From Herbidospora daliensis (GTDB taxonomy: Bacteria; Actinomycetota; Actinomycetes; Streptosporangiales; Streptosporangiaceae): a DNA stretch of 64,000 nucleotides. The position numbers and the translations under genes were made by a program. Below are positions 62,612 through 64,000 of the stretch, in pieces (the stretch's first letter is position 1; the number at the start of each line of letters is the position of its first letter). The stretch is taken from the NCBI RefSeq assembly GCF_001570585.1, contig NZ_BBXF01000005.1, positions 558,001 to 622,000 on the forward strand. Direction: 5' to 3'. The notes beneath the pieces were generated by a model. The model did not search any database. It saw only the letters and a list, made by a program, of their open reading frames with translations, and had not been told where the DNA came from.

Positions 62612-64000
62612 ACCGGCCCCGCAGGGCGTTCGCCGCTCTGATCACCGGCCTGATCACCGTGCTGATCACCGGCCTGGCCTCGGCCGTGGTCTGGTCGTCT
62701 CCGACGGCCTCGGCCGCCGGGTGCGACACCGCGTGCAAACTGTTCACCGACGCGGCCGGGCTGAGTCAGCAGATCCCGAAACCGTTCGGGTGGGGCATCG
62801 GCGACCACGCCGAGACGAGCACCGTCGTCTGGAACGGCCAGTACTTCATGTACTACCGGACCTTCATCAGCCCGAGCGGGCAGATCTGCGGCTTCGCCCA
62901 GGGAATCGCGCTCGCGACCTCCGGCGACGGCGGGAACACCTGGGTTCAGCACAACGGAGGCAGGCCGCTCGCGGGGCTGCAGTCGGTGCAGCAGTACGGC
63001 GACCCCTGCCACAACGACGACGGCGCCACGAGCACGCGGATCTTCGCTCCGGACGTGATCGTGGACAACGGTCGCCTGCTGATGGTGTTCGAGCAGCGCG
63101 ACTGGCGGCCGAACGGGAACGGGCCCGGTCGGGGCCGGGCGCTGCACTCCGTCCGCTGGGTGACGAGCTCCAATGGGATCGGCTGGTCGAACAGCACCCG
63201 GTTGTTGAAAGAGGGACCGGTCGGCGATCGATTCGACGAGGTGGGCACGCCCGACGTCGAGAAGGACGGGTCAGGCTACGTGCTGACCTTCCACTTTCAC
63301 GACTCCACGGGACGGCTGACGCAGGGCCGGGCGACGGTTCGGCTCCCGGCACTGGTGGAGGACTACTCCGGCGGCAGGTTCCCGTTCTCCCTCAGTCCCG
63401 CTCCCTCGTGGGCGAACTACGGGATGGGGATGGGCGACATGCGCCGCGAGGCCGACGGTTACTGGTATCTCATCTTCGAGGCCTTCGGCGGCGCGAACGG
63501 CGTGTGCAACCAGTCCGATTCGCAGACGTCGGTCGGCGTCGCCCGCAGCACCGACGCGGTGAACTGGACCGTCCGCAGCGCGCCCCTGATCAGGGGGGTG
63601 GGCACGAGTTGCGGCTGGGACATGCCCTCCTGGCAGCTCATCGGCGACGCACGCGGCATCGTCACCCCCGACGACCCTCCCAACGGTCGTGAGCTGGTGC
63701 GGTGGACCATCGTCGACAAGGTCGCTCCCGTACAGGTCACCTCGGGTTCTCAGTTGCGGCAGAACCAGTTCCTGCCGGCGCCGCACTGCCTGGGGAATGG
63801 GTCCACCCGCCTCTGCATGCAGGACGACGGCAACCTGGTGCACTACCGCAACGGCGACAACTTCGTCATCTGGGCCAGTGACACGAGCGGCAGCCGGGCC
63901 ACCCGTGCCTATCTCCAGTACGACGGCAATCTCGTCCTGCTCCGGGCCGACGGCAGCCCGGTCAGGGCCACCGCGACCGACGGACGGCCGGGCGCGCGGC
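62608..64000 (+). CDS. Secreted beta-propeller glycoside hydrolase-like protein with bulb-type lectin domain (3' end outside window)
   Basis: From GTG 62608 the frame stays open to the right edge. It has a signal peptide (~1-36, LITGLITVLITGLASAVVWSSPTASA), a propeller-like region (~45-375; FGWGIGDHAETSTVVWNGQYFMYYRTF, APDVIVDNGRLLMVFEQRDW, FDEVGTPDVEKDGSGYVLTFHF, YWYLIFEAFGG) recalling GH43/GH32-type folds, and a C-terminal B-lectin with two QxDxNxV-like motifs (MQDDGNLVHYRNGDN, LQYDGNLVLLRADG). Target glycan unknown. Further sequence would complete the lectin. Confidence 0.83.
   Translation, partial: MNRPRRAFAALITGLITVLITGLASAVVWSSPTASAAGCDTACKLFTDAAGLSQQIPKPFGWGIGDHAETSTVVWNGQYFMYYRTFISPSGQICGFAQGIALATSGDGGNTWVQHNGGRPLAGLQSVQQYGDPCHNDDGATSTRIFAPDVIVDNGRLLMVFEQRDWRPNGNGPGRGRALHSVRWVTSSNGIGWSNSTRLLKEGPVGDRFDEVGTPDVEKDGSGYVLTFHFHDSTGRLTQGRATVRLPALVEDYSGGRFPFSLSPAPSWANYGMGMGDMRREADGYWYLIFEAFGGANGVCNQSDSQTSVGVARSTDAVNWTVRSAPLIRGVGTSCGWDMPSWQLIGDARGIVTPDDPPNGRELVRWTIVDKVAPVQVTSGSQLRQNQFLPAPHCLGNGSTRLCMQDDGNLVHYRNGDNFVIWASDTSGSRATRAYLQYDGNLVLLRADGSPVRATATDGRPGAR

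Overview
The window is very GC-rich, uses GTG starts freely, overlaps many adjacent genes by 4 bp, and carries Tat or lipobox solute-binding proteins, a SARP regulator, a DUF574-type methyltransferase and secreted CBM2 xylanases. All of this points to the chromosome of a filamentous soil actinomycete, most like Streptosporangiaceae or a relative (Nonomuraea/Microbispora type). That placement is inferred from gene content, not from a marker gene. I saw no rRNA, tRNA, insertion sequence or CRISPR array.

Layout. 1-3057: a family 5 solute-binding protein (cut by the left edge) diverges from an XRE-cupin regulator, a TIGR04076 protein and a luciferase-like monooxygenase. 3054-14948: an Lrp/AsnC regulator diverges from a tightly packed 12-gene operon that encodes, by homology, every step from tryptophan through kynurenine, 3-hydroxyanthranilate and 2-aminomuconate to pyruvate and acetyl-CoA. 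15039-20637: a large secreted beta-helix protein, then a CPBP protease, histidine kinase and NarL-type response regulator. 20644-25281: a beta-helix membrane protein with a channel-like C-terminus, followed by a decayed region with three kinds of short tandem repeat, gene fragments and an orphan histidyl-tRNA-synthetase-like gene. 25282-37110: a xylan-degradation locus (GH30_8, GH10 and GH62 enzymes, each with CBM2) with a LacI regulator, an intact SARP regulator beside a broken SARP-type ATPase gene, a secreted lipase and a PPOX-like protein. 37469-43716: DUF574 methyltransferase, ECF42-like sigma factor with its YCII partner, VOC protein, a LuxR remnant, TetR/SDR pair, GlxA-type AraC regulator and an HD protein. 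43727-55296: two divergent carbohydrate operons. The leftward one has two PfkB kinases, a SIS protein, a class II aldolase, a tautomerase and a deviant NodB-like protein. The rightward one has an ABC importer, a hydroxyacid dehydrogenase, DeoR and GH4. 55788-59178: FAH, amidohydrolase and IlvD/Edd dehydratase. 59188-61414: Ser/Thr kinase with an FHA-HTH partner. 61514-64000: a secreted beta-helix protein and a secreted propeller/lectin protein cut by the right edge.

The dominant theme is scavenging: amino-acid catabolism to central carbon, xylan breakdown, and uptake plus phosphorylation or oxidation of further sugars. Each module has a local regulator and, in several cases, visible palindromic sites.
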